Assembly: GCA_037042915.1 (NCBI GenBank)
Contig: CM073195.1
Location: 3,596,001-3,660,000 of the forward strand
Reading direction: 5' to 3'
Length of the DNA stretch: 64,000 nt
Origin: Auricularia sp. M13
Taxonomy: Eukaryota; Basidiomycota; Agaricomycetes; Auriculariales; Auriculariaceae
Below, one piece after another: positions 34,760-44,818 of the stretch (positions are counted from its first letter, which is position 1; every line of letters starts with the position of its first letter). A program made the translations under genes and the position numbers. Under the pieces are notes generated by a model. It searched no databases and was not told the DNA's origin. It saw only the letters and a program-made list of their open reading frames with translations.

Positions 34760-35505
34760 TGCAGAATGGACGCGCTCAGCGGCCCGCACCCGCGTACGGG
34801 TCTGCTGAGCGCAGGCACTAGCGGCGGCGGCACACTCGCCGGGGCAGGCTTCAGCGCCCCGCGTCGAGTCTCGCCGCGCCGCACGCTTGCGCATACACGA
34901 AGCGGGCGCGCCCAGCGGCCCGTACCCTCGTACGGGTCTGCTGGGCACTGGCGCGAGCTCGTACGGCCGCAGCGCGCTCGGAGCGAACTTCAGCGCCCCG
35001 CGCCGAGTCTCGCCGCGCCGCGCGCTTTCGCATACGCGAAGCGGGCGCGCCCAGCGGCCTGTACCCTCGTACGGGTCTGCTGGGCACTGGCGCGAGCTTG
35101 CATGGCCGCAGCGCGCTCGGAGCGAACTTCAGCGCCCCGCGCCGAGTCTCGCCGCGCCGCGCGCTTTCGCATGCGCGAAGCGGGCGCGCTCAGCGGCCCG
35201 CACCCGCGTACGGGTCTGCTGAGCGCAGGCGCAGGCTCTGGCGACGGCAGCGCGCTCGGTGGGGCGGACTTCAGCGCCCCGCGCCGAGTCTCGCCGCGCC
35301 GCGCGCTTTCGCATACGCCAATCGGGCGCGCTCAGCGGCCCGCACCCGCGTACGGGTCTGCTGAGCGCAGGCGCAGGCTCTGGCGACGGCAGCGCGCTCG
35401 GTGGGGCGGACTTCAGCGCCCCGCGCCGAGTCTCGCCGCGCCGCGCGCTTTCGCATGCGCGAAGCGGGCGCGCCCAGCGGCCCGCACCCGCATACGGGTC
35501 TGCCT
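34760..35505. repeat. GC-rich minisatellite, about five units of 139-142 bp
   Basis: The block CTTCAGCGCCCCGC recurs at 34849, 34988, 35127, 35269 and 35411, and TACGGGTCTGC at 34795, 34931, 35070, 35209, 35351 and 35493. Early units are 139 bp and later ones 142 bp, with a few substitutions. Units also contain the pseudo-palindromic CGCTTTCGCATACGCGAAGCG. Unit length is not a multiple of three, so the long frames here cannot be a repeat protein. Confidence 0.85.
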
Positions 35506-35782
35506 GCATTCTTGGCGCGGAATGGGGGCGCCCCTCGGCCGTACCAACGAGACGGGCCCACCCGTCGAGGCGTTCATCGACGGACAGGTCGTGCATGGCT
35601 ACTGGAGAAGTTTGAGAAGACTTTTCTTTGCGTAGGTGTGCCCTCGCCATTATCTACTGCTTCGATCACGACAGCCGTCTGTGGAGGTGACAAGCACTTG
35701 TATCATATTGAAAATCAGCGCGGCTCGGGCTCTGCAACTATTAGTGAGGGGGGGGGGGTGTAATGACGCGGTGCATTCTAAT

Positions 35783-36797
35783 CTAAAGCCTTCTCTCCCG
35801 ATAGTCCTCAAGGAGCGCCATCTCCTCCTCTGTTGGCACTGGCTCAGTCGAGCCATTGCCCAGGGCTGCCTGGACTCCCCTCTCAATGATCTTTTCCTCC
35901 TCCCTGAAGACATCCAACAAGAAAATGTCGTTCTTCGTGTTCTGCAAGCAACGGCCATTCATGCTGGGCACCTTGGCATCACCAAAGGCAAGCGTCGCGT
36001 CGAGTGCTGACATGTAATTGGCGGGGTCGGTATTCAGATAGCTTGCGCCGAAGCCAGCCCGGAACGCAATCTTCCAGGCAGCAGTGCACGCTTCAGGAGA
36101 GTAGCACTCGGCGTCGTGAACAATGGTCGGAAGGTCGACAAAAATGTTTCTCCGGAACTCGTCGCACGCACATTTTGTCCTAACGACATCGACAAGCAAA
36201 GACGGATCGACGAGGTGAATGTGCTCTGTCGGGATACGGTGCAGTGGCAATGGCAGAAGCTCCTCGTAGGCAGTCTTAACCCATTCATGGATGTGGCATT
36301 TGACGCCGTAGTGTAGTCGCAGGATAGGTGGAATGTTTCGTAGCTTGAGGTGCTGAAGAGCAAAGTCCCGGGCAGCAGGCATTTCGAATTTGTCCGAGAG
36401 CTGCAGTAGGGTAAGATGTTCATAGACCGAGAACTTGGGCCCTGGCCAGCTGTAGTAATTGTTCAGTTAAATTTTGGCAGCAAGAAGGGTGACGCACATA
36501 AAGTAGACAAAGTCCAGTATGATCTCAAACTCGTGAACGGTGAGGCCAGGGACTGGCATTGGGGTCATCTCAGTGACAGATTCTCCCTCCAGCGGCTGCC
36601 CATCCTGCAGCATGTTTTGGAAAAAGCCAGAATGAGCAGTGAGCTTCGAAGCGTGAATGCAGAACAGTGTGGTCTTAATCTACAGCTAATCAGTATAAAG
36701 CCCAAGTGTGAGGAGAGCCACTGACAATGAAGTGAAGATTTCCATCTTCAAAGAAGAAACGAGGGTGACGAACGCCGAGGTTGGTGACGGTGAGCAT
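35783..36797 (-). CDS. BTB/POZ domain protein
   Basis: Exons 36797-36726, 36679-36498 and 36449-35783 join in frame (introns 46 and 48 bp) to 306 residues. RHPRFFFEDGNLHFIIKTTL, FCIHASKLTAHSGFFQNML and TVHEFEIILDFVYFIWPG form the BTB fold as in the many basidiomycete BTB proteins. FEMPAARDFALQHL and IPPILRLHYGVKCHIHEWV are the usual helices after it. An upstream in-frame ATG at 36839 is possible. BTB proteins of this type may act as Cullin-3 adaptors or oligomerise; no second domain is seen. Its start codon lies only 48 bp from that of the integrase-like gene on the other strand. Confidence 0.78.
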
Positions 36798-36845
36798 GAG
36801 AGCAAAACGCGAGCGGGTGTCCAAATAAACACAAACCATCTCCTC

Positions 36846-38904
36846 ATGGCCACTGCTTTCCCCGACCTCCCTCCCGGTGTGTGGTCACACGACATTATCC
36901 AAGCCCATGAGCGTCTTAGCAATGGGTACCGGGATATATGTGATGTGCTTGCTCAAGAGGACACCGATCCAGTTCGGATGCGCGTTCTCGATCACCGCCT
37001 GAATGCGGACTACATTCCGATTCTTCGAATCATGGAGCAGGATGGTCGGGTTGGAGAGCAATGGGTTCTGGCAGCTGGAGTTTGCTTAGCTGGGCTCATT
37101 CCCCAACTGGATCGCGCCTGTGCAGCTGCACAAGAGAAGTAAGTATATGCATCTCATCAGGTGTGATCCGCTGACATCTGCACATACAGTGAGGACCAGC
37201 GCGTTCATCATGATCAATACGTAGAGACTGTACACTCTGGTCGCCGCGGACGTCCCCGGAAGCGAATTCGCGATGTCCTTCTCCTCGATTGGTTTGCACC
37301 GGACCGTCAGCTCTCTGCTCGCAGTCTTGCAAAGGAGCTTGGCGTAAATCGTCGTACTCTGAAGAAGGAGATGGACCGACTTGGCATACAGCGCAAGTTT
37401 CACGACATCTCAGACGACGAGCTTGACGAGATATTTCGTGAGATCAAACGCGAGCGGCCTGAGGAAGGGCTATACTACTTCATGGGCGTGATGAGGAAGG
37501 CTGGACTTCGCGTGCAGCAGGAGCGCTTGCGGGAGTGCATCCAACGAGTCTCACCACTGCAGCAAGCATTGCGACAGCCTGTGGCTGCACCACGGGTGTA
37601 CGACGTCTCGCGGCCCAACAAGGTCTGGCATTGTGATGGCCATCATAAACTCATCCGCTGGGGCTTTGTGGTCCATGGAATTGTTGATGGCTATTCCCGC
37701 ATGGTATGAGAATTATTACACATCGACCATTCACTGATTCAGCATTCAACGCCTCAGATCACCGGCATGAAGGTCAACACCAATAATCGCGCTGAGACTG
37801 TCCTCGAGGTCTTTCTCAGAGCTGTCTCTGACCATGGAACACCCTCTCGTATGCGTGGTGATCGCGGCGGCGAAAATATCGAGGTTGCTGTGTGGATGAT
37901 CATGAACCAAGGTGCTAACCGCGGTTCATTCCTCTGGGGGTCGTGAGTATGGTTTTCATTGGCGGGTAGAATCTCATAGATTGTCTCAGATCCACTCGCA
38001 ACACCCGTATTGAGCGCCTATGGGTGGAGGTTGGGACCAAATTTGCAAGGCGATGGCGAGCTTTCTTCGAGCGGCTCGAGCGTCTTCACTACCTGGACCC
38101 CAACGACAAGCGGCACATATGGCTGCTCCATTTCCTATTTCTGGATGAGCTCCAACATGACTGCCAGGAGTTTGTCGAGGTTTACAACAAGAAACCGCTC
38201 CGGCAGAAGCGAAAATCCACGCGCGATCATGAGCGCGGCAACACGTTGACCAAGTCTCCAGCAGTAAGATCGGTGTTTCTCTCAGGGTATCCACTAATCG
38301 CATGTCGCAGGATTTGTTCTTGCGCGGCCAAGTGCAAGAGGGGGTGTATGCTGAGGATGAGCATCGCGGTGTTGATCCAGTGCTCCTCCAACGCTACTAC
38401 TCCGTGGATCGGCCTTATACCTTTGACGACCCAGACCACACAGGAGCAGGACACTCAGACAATGGTAACTCTATTTTATTATTCGGCTATAACTTCTCAT
38501 GTGTGGCTTCAGAGGATTCGGATGGAGAGCTGCAGTGGTCAGAGGATCAGGTCGACGACGAGGCCATGGCTGACGACGACTACGACCTGGACGAGCTCGA
38601 GCTGATGATAGCACATGATCAGCAGCAGAACATCCGTCATGACGCTATCGAGACACCGGGGGAGCAAAATCCCTTCACCGACGATGAGTTCGAAGACTTT
38701 CAAGAGGCGTTACAAGCCGCCATCGACGAGGGTCACGTCCCGGACCATTACAACTTTGATCTTGACGTCTATCCTGATGCTGAGACTATTCTAGTTGCAC
38801 AGAAGCCAAAGCTCATTGAGCTGGACCTGGGAATTTGGCTACCGCGTGCGGTACGCTGGACCCTTGGTCTTCAGATAATGTCGCAGATGCTTTCTGATGA
38901 ATAG
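36846..38904 (+). CDS. DDE integrase-like protein (integrase core domain)
   Basis: Exons 36846-37138, 37190-37703, 37758-37942, 37990-38263, 38311-38464 and 38513-38904 join in frame. Before the catalytic core comes an HTH-like region (RSLAKELGVNRRTLKKEMDR). The core has PNKVWHCDGHHKLIRWGFVV (first Asp), PSRMRGDRGGENIEVAVWM (second Asp) and NTRIERLWVEVGTKFARRW (Glu). This arrangement is that of a family of eukaryotic integrase-core proteins found in fungi and fish. An acidic C-terminus follows. Splicing is regular and the triad intact, so the gene may be active or domesticated. No terminal repeats bounding it were found. Confidence 0.75.
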
Positions 38905-40350
38905 AGCAATTCAAAGGTCATATTATTAGCGAGTGACTAAATTCTAGCTAGCGTGTCAGGTCAGCAGTAACCTCCACATCCACAGGATGAAACGGCGTGG
39001 TCTGCAACGCGACGGTGAGTCCAAGTCCGCGTCAGAATATGTGGGTGCCTCACCAATTGAGCGCCGGTCGCGGTGATGCAATCCACGCATGTAGCACGAA
39101 AGTCGCAGCACTCCCAGCGTTGTAGACGGCGCTGGGGACTATGCACGGCAATGGGGATGACGGGGAAGCCGCGGTCGCAGCGTGCGATGCCGGGGGGGGG
39201 GGCATGGGCCCTCGTCTAAGCGCACGTCGAATCACCTCGATGGCAGCTGTGCTGCTGCTTCTGGAGAGGCTGCACAGGGGGCAGGCGCGCCGAGCGATAC
39301 ACATCCCGCTCCCGCTCGCGCTGCAAAGGATGCAGCGAGCGTGTGCGGGCCACCGTTCTCACGCTGTAGATCCCGCCATTATGGGGCAAGTCGTCCGCAG
39401 GCCACCTGCACACCTAGTCGGTCTCGAGTGCGGCGAATCGCGCATGTCAGGCAGCGCCGGCGACTGTTCGTGCATGGCATACTGCTGGGGCGGCTGCACA
39501 GCAGACGGGACCGGCGTCGACGCATGCCGGCTGCACGAGCTCGACGGTGGCCCCGCCACCAGGCTAGCTCGTCAACGTGCTGCTGCGGCTGGGCATCTCC
39601 GGACACCCGTTGTGCTCGCGCGACGGCACGCGCTGGCGATGGTGTCCATGGGTGCACCTTGGTGCGCCCGCCCCGTTCGTGCTGCCTCTCGGCGCAGGCT
39701 CGTAGCAGTAGCACAGGCTCTGCGCCGGCTGCACGCGCAACGACTGCTGGTACGCAGCAGGGTACCCCAGAGCGCAAGCGCGGCGGCGGCGGGCCTGGTG
39801 ACATCGAGCACAGGCTCCCTCCTCCCCTGGACACCGGCCGAGTGTTGCGGTCAGCATACCGCTGCGGCGACGGCGGCGGCATGCCCATACCATGGGGTGC
39901 AGGAGAGGACGGTTCGGCGGGAAGGTGTCCTCCCAGTGGGTGCTGCGGTCGACAGATGGGCGGATGGTTGTTATGCGACATTCTGCCCTCGTCCGCGAGC
40001 GCCGCGGGTAACGGACCACCTCTACACGGGTCCGGGCGACGAGCCCATGCGGATGCCAGGCATGCCATTGGCGGTGGGGTGCAAATTGCTCTCCTGACAT
40101 CGGCGGCAAGACGGTCAAAGGCAGGAGCGGCCTCGGCGGAAACCGGGCCGGGCTCAAACAGAGATCTCTCACAGCAAAACATGCATCTCTCACTGAGTGT
40201 ACCCTATGAGCAGCAATTGGGCTCATATGAATCAGACCTACTCCAAAGGCATACAGTATATTATTTCTCATATATTTTGTCCTAAGCTCAGAGAAGCGTC
40301 CTGGGCGGTGAGAGAGTTGTGCGGAATAAATGCGCCAAATAAGACTCATA
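38905..40350. other. GC-rich stretch without a supportable gene
   Basis: Long frames overlap on both strands between 39141 and 40180. Their amino acid text is Arg/Ala/Cys/His-rich without helices, motifs or intron signals, and a run of ten G residues sits near 39190. I see no gene. Confidence 0.45.
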
Positions 40351-40665
40351 GGGGATACCAGGTTCGTGGTAGTCAGGGAGTTATATGACGGCAAGAGGAA
40401 CTGCGCCATCATTCCTCAGGGGATGATTGCGAGATTCAAACGCGATCGCACAATCCCTTTCTCAAACTTACATCATCGGGCAATTCAGACTTGCCTGCAC
40501 CCTGGTGGTGCAAACTGAGAATACAGCTAGTGGATGGCGAGAGGCGTTGACCCCCGTCATGCACTTGCTGGTTCTGTGAGTCTCATTCCATTTGGGGATA
40601 CCAGGTTCGTGGTAGTCAGGGAGTTATATGACGGCAAGGGGAACTGCGCCATCATTCCTCAGGGG
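40351..40665 (+). repeat. 72-bp direct repeats flanking copy 2 of the 167-bp dispersed repeat
   Basis: 40351-40422 and 40594-40665 are direct repeats starting GGGGATACCAGGTTCGTGG with a single A/G difference. Between them 40433-40599 is identical to 29616-29782. The layout is DR, 167-bp repeat, DR, with a period of 243 bp. Confidence 0.85.
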
Positions 40666-40938
40666 TTTTTTTCACTGTTTTTTTCCCCATGCGAGGTTTT
40701 ACCTGACTGCCTGCTTGACAATATCAAGCCGGCGAACTTGGCACTCCCATTGGAGTGAGGTTTACGGACGCAGTGCCTGCCGGGAAAAACTACCGCGCAG
40801 GAGACTAGCTGTACTGGGTGGGAGGGTTGGTATTCCGGAATGTAGTGCATTTCATGTATTTACTTTCCGAAGCGGAGGCAGTCCAGAAGGGCCCGTCAGC
40901 TCCGAATCTACCTACCTACCTACCTTCCTTCAACCACC

Positions 40939-41804
40939 ATGACATCGAAGCAGCGCTCGGCTGCATCAGCCCACCCAAAGGATAACACCCATTCATCGTC
41001 GAACGCACAGAGCACGAGCGCTATTCGGCCCGTACTGCCTGCATTGTCCAGCAACTCGACGGCCGCCGTCCCGACGAGTCTGTGGTCCTCCGAGTGAGTA
41101 ACACATTACGAGCTTACATCGTAGACAGAAAATAAGGTCATCTTTAGGGATTTCATGTTAGGCGCAGGAGCTGTAATCATACAACCGTCGACACAACGCG
41201 TCTGCATCCTTGAAGAGGGTGGCCGATACTTTCTACCTCGGGGCCGCAAAGACGTGGGTGAGTCACTGGAACAGGCCGCACTTCGTGAGGCACATGAAGA
41301 GGTATGTGCCCCTTGATCTTGTGGCATTCCTGCAAAGTGATCCTACGCGTACAGTCCGGATATCGCGCTTCCTTTCTCCCAGCACTACATCTCGTACTGC
41401 AGCCCCGTGCACCGGCATCAGACAGCGCGAGCGCCACGGCCACCACGCCTTTTGATCACCCTGACATGACCACTGAGGCATTCTACGTCTCTCTGCGTCC
41501 TTTCACCCGTCGGCCGCGTCGTGCGCGCCCAGCGTATACCGGGGCCGAGTATCTCGTATTCTGGTATCTCTGTCAAATTGGTCCAGATGCAGTCCCAGAT
41601 GAAGGAACGCGTATGCCCGACGAACAGAATTACCTGACGCACCTGCTACCATATGAGGACGCGCTGAAGACTATGAGCGATCGCGGCGACATCTGGGAGG
41701 CCGCTGTCCTCCAGCGTGCGATCTGCATCTGGTTGGAGACCGAGAAGCTACTGGACGAGGCGCGCCAGAATCAACAGGATTCCACTGCACGGATGTCCCG
41801 TTAA
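40939..41804 (+). CDS. NUDIX hydrolase domain protein
   Basis: Exons 40939-41093, 41148-41301 and 41355-41804 join in frame to 252 residues. FMLGAGAVIIQPSTQRVCIL is the leading strand. GRKDVGESLEQAALREAHEE followed by SGY is a full NUDIX box with all conserved Glu/Arg/Gly residues, completed across the second intron. A variable C-terminal part includes EYLVFWYLCQIGPD. NUDIX enzymes cleave nucleoside diphosphates linked to another moiety; the substrate is not predictable. A Ser/Thr-rich, probably unstructured N-terminus precedes the domain. Confidence 0.82.
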
Positions 41805-43373
41805 TCCGCTGCTTCTCGACGACCACCTTCTTCCGCTATTTGAACGATAACACGCTGAACTGCAGCCCACTGTGTATGTGTAGAATATGTATACTATCTT
41901 TGGATTAACAGCAATGATATCATGATCACCAGGTATCCTGCTTTTGTGTCACATATGATTGATAATAAGTGGAAATTTTAGCCATGAATTACATCTACAA
42001 TGGAATAGCTGCAGTCCGGCAGCCCATACTAACGACTCAAGTTCCATAGGCTGTAGCGGAAGCAACGTGGAACCGTTGGAGCCTGAGAGCGGCGGGATGA
42101 AGCGAAATATTTACGTGGAGTTTCACCTTCTCCCGGGGCCAGAAACAATGGGCAGTCACCGGTCACCTCCCATCGTACACAATAGCAGAATAGTCACAAT
42201 GGCGGCCAAGAGGATAAAATGCGGTTCTTTCAGCGAGTACGGGCCGCATTAAGATCCCGCCCACGATGCGACAGCTACTATTCACGCTATGGCCTTTCTC
42301 TCCATGCTATATGCACCCCACGCCATCTCAGCATATGTGGCTGTATAAAAAAGCTTATGCACTCTGCGAGAGCCTACGCAGCGCTTGCGCAGCTTGCACC
42401 GTTGCGCCTCCAGCACCATCAGTAGACGCTGGATATGCGCGATATTGACGGGCACCTCAACATGACGCGCAACCTGACGCGCCGCGGAGTTGTGGTACAT
42501 CGACGCCTGGCGAACCTGAAGAACGGACGCATGTCGGCTTCCGACGCATGTCAAGATGGCGTCCATGCGCGACAACAGTGACATAACCGCGCCTGGACAA
42601 TGGAGTTGTAGTGTCCAACTCCAACGGCATCACCGTTGGGCAAGTCCACGACACACTGTACCACAGCCTGCAACACCCCTTCGTCTCACAGATCACCACG
42701 ATGATATAACGGTCGAAACAGTTGGGCATGCCTCAACACTCGCGTATCGTTAAGAAGTCAAGCGAGTTTGCTGTTGAATGGAGCAGGAGGCGCAAAGATA
42801 TCCATAAACCAGACGCTAGGAGTATTATGCAGATGACTAGCGGATCGTCTAGTGCCAGTGTCGTGCTGAGCTTAGACAAGAGCATGCTACAGCACACTAT
42901 TAGTTACCGCTGGATCTCCCAATACATGATCGTAGCCAATACCAGGAAGACAGAAAGATACAAAGGCGAAGATGTTCCCAGAGAGCCAGTTCTGTTGCCT
43001 ATGCACTCGTCGGGCAAGCATCCTGGGAAGAAGTTCCCGCAGCAGGTGCAGTAGCATTGAGTACCAGCCAGTAGAATAAAGGCCTCCTGTCCATTTGACC
43101 GGGGCAATTCGAGGTGACACAGAGGCCGAAAATACGTCGCGGGAAGGCTGCTGAAGGCTGAGGCTTCAGCGGATTATCGTCAGACCCGGGTCCGCTTCGC
43201 AGCGATATGCGGAATAGATCGTATGAAGTTATAGGTATGGGGCCTATATAAAGCCTGAAGACTGGGACCTGAGTGTCTTGCTACTAAAGGCCATGATGTT
43301 CGGAGGAAAGCTGCGGGTGCTTGTCGGTCTCAGCCGATACTTACACCTGAACCATCACCATTGACGCGTGACG
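41805..43373. other. Intergenic, no gene supported
   Basis: Frames at 42722-43054 (+) and 42887-43120 (-) overlap antisense. The minus one has a short Cys-rich piece but no convincing start or signal peptide. A TATA box lies at 43245-43252. Confidence 0.4.
43245..43252 (+). promoter_or_regulatory. TATA box of the CRAL-TRIO gene
   Basis: TATATAAA about 120 bp before the ATG at 43374. Confidence 0.45.
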
Positions 43374-44486
43374 ATGGACGCGTTTGCCGAGCAACTGGCT
43401 CAGAAGAACGACGCGCTTGTAGAGCGCTACAGGCATCATGCTAGTGACATTGAGTGGATACAGCATCAGTTGCGCGAGCAAGGCGCCGAAGACGAGTGGG
43501 TGAGCGACACTGGTGCGTGCTTGCCATGCTCATATTAACTGCAAGTTGACCTGGGGTAATATAGGCTACATATTCCGTATGCTGCGCGTCAGTGTCCTAT
43601 GATTCATAGAATTTGTGACGCTCAAATCGTCCAGAAACACACATTCACGCGCGATCGAGCCCTGCACGCGGTATTGAAGGCGTTATCCCAGCCCCCGCCA
43701 CCAGCCGCGGCGTCCTCGACAGCGGCGTTGGCGGAGCTTGTGGACGCGCCTGGGCCGCATCTGCTTTGTCTTTGCTCGCTGTCGAATATCCCAAACGACT
43801 CGACCGCGCTGAAACACGACATCCTGCGTGCATGCGACGCCGTTCGGGATGCGCTTGCCCGCCGCCCGCCGGAGCGTGGTCTGCAGTTCGTGCTCGTATT
43901 GGACGTCCGCGGAGCGCGTGTAGCACCCGCACTGGCGTATGAGCTTGTGCCATGGTATGTGCGCGAAGCACATGTCCGATATCCCGGCGCGTGCGCTGCC
44001 GTGCTTGTGCGTGGTTACGGGTGGGCGCATGCGGGAGTCTGGGCAATAGTCCGGTACGTTATCCGTCTTACCTTTCCACTGCATGTTAGCTAAGGAGAGG
44101 TCAGACGTTTGCTGCCACAAAGCGCTGTCACACGCGTCATGTTCCCCGCTGAGGACGAGCTGGCAGCCTTCCTCGCCGCCAACACCCCTCCACCGCCACC
44201 CGCGCCCACAATAGACACATCTTCGTCTATAATAGCGTCGGCGGCGAAACGACTACACTCACACTCTCCTTTGGCACCGCGTCATCCACTCAACCCGACG
44301 TACGGCTACCCATACACACCACACGCCCACTCGCGCCGCCGCAAACGCGACCTTGCGCGCACACTTGCATACCTGTGGCTTATCCGTTGGCGCAAACGCC
44401 TCGCAGCCTGGACGGGCTTCGCACTCATCTGGGTGCTGCTCGTTCTCCTCCGACGCGGAAGGGTGGGCGTGGCCGTACAGTTGTAA
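43374..44486 (+). CDS. CRAL-TRIO (Sec14-like) lipid-transfer protein with a C-terminal membrane anchor
   Basis: Exons 43374-43512, 43565-43587 (23 nt), 43635-44053 and 44105-44486 join in frame to 320 residues. YIFRMLRKHTFTRDRALHAV corresponds to the CRAL-TRIO N-terminal helix 'LLRFLRARKFD..KA' and only forms when the 23-nt exon is spliced in. LLCLCSLSNIPNDST, QFVLVLDVRGARVAP and AHVRYPGACAAVLVRGYGW continue through the lipid-binding domain. A proline-rich linker ends in a hydrophobic helix (TGFALIWVLLVLL) flanked by arginines, probably a tail anchor. It probably moves or presents phospholipids between membranes. Confidence 0.75.
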
Positions 44487-44818
44487 TCTCATCTCGCTGT
44501 GATTTATATCCTTATTATCGCTGTGCTGATATCTTTGCGCGTGTCTTTACAAGTTACATATCCGCCTTTTCTGTCGCACTCGAATTGTCTGCCGTAGACG
44601 CTTTCTACCACCAGAGCCTCTAGACATTGATTTGCCACCATTACAATGGCTAGCTATCGAATGATGGTGATGATCTTTTTTTTGTTGGCATTCTTTTCAC
44701 CGGTAGGGAGGTAGAGATACCTTTTTTGACGTCCCTTACGCTCGTATCCCTCGATGATCTCGGGGTTCGCCGGACTCAATCCTGTCCCTTTTTCTTCGCT
44801 CAAATTCTGACCCATACC
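44487..44818. other. Intergenic, F-box gene promoter
   Basis: No gene and no clear TATA box. An in-frame TTG upstream of 44819 extends the F-box frame but is not a credible start. Confidence 0.5.

Noticed and set aside
34766-35635. 289-codon open frame (+) and long antisense frames in the GC-rich array
   Set aside because: The DNA is a tandem array of 139-142-bp units. The unit is not a multiple of three, so each unit is read in another frame and no repeat protein results; absence of stops follows from GC content.
39141-40182. Overlapping long frames on both strands
   Set aside because: Both strands open at once in GC-rich DNA, with no domain, signal peptide or intron chain on either.
44726-44818. 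Upstream extension of the F-box protein at 44819
   Set aside because: Begins at TTG and lacks the paralogues' N-terminal pattern; the ATG at 44819 matches where the coiled coil starts.
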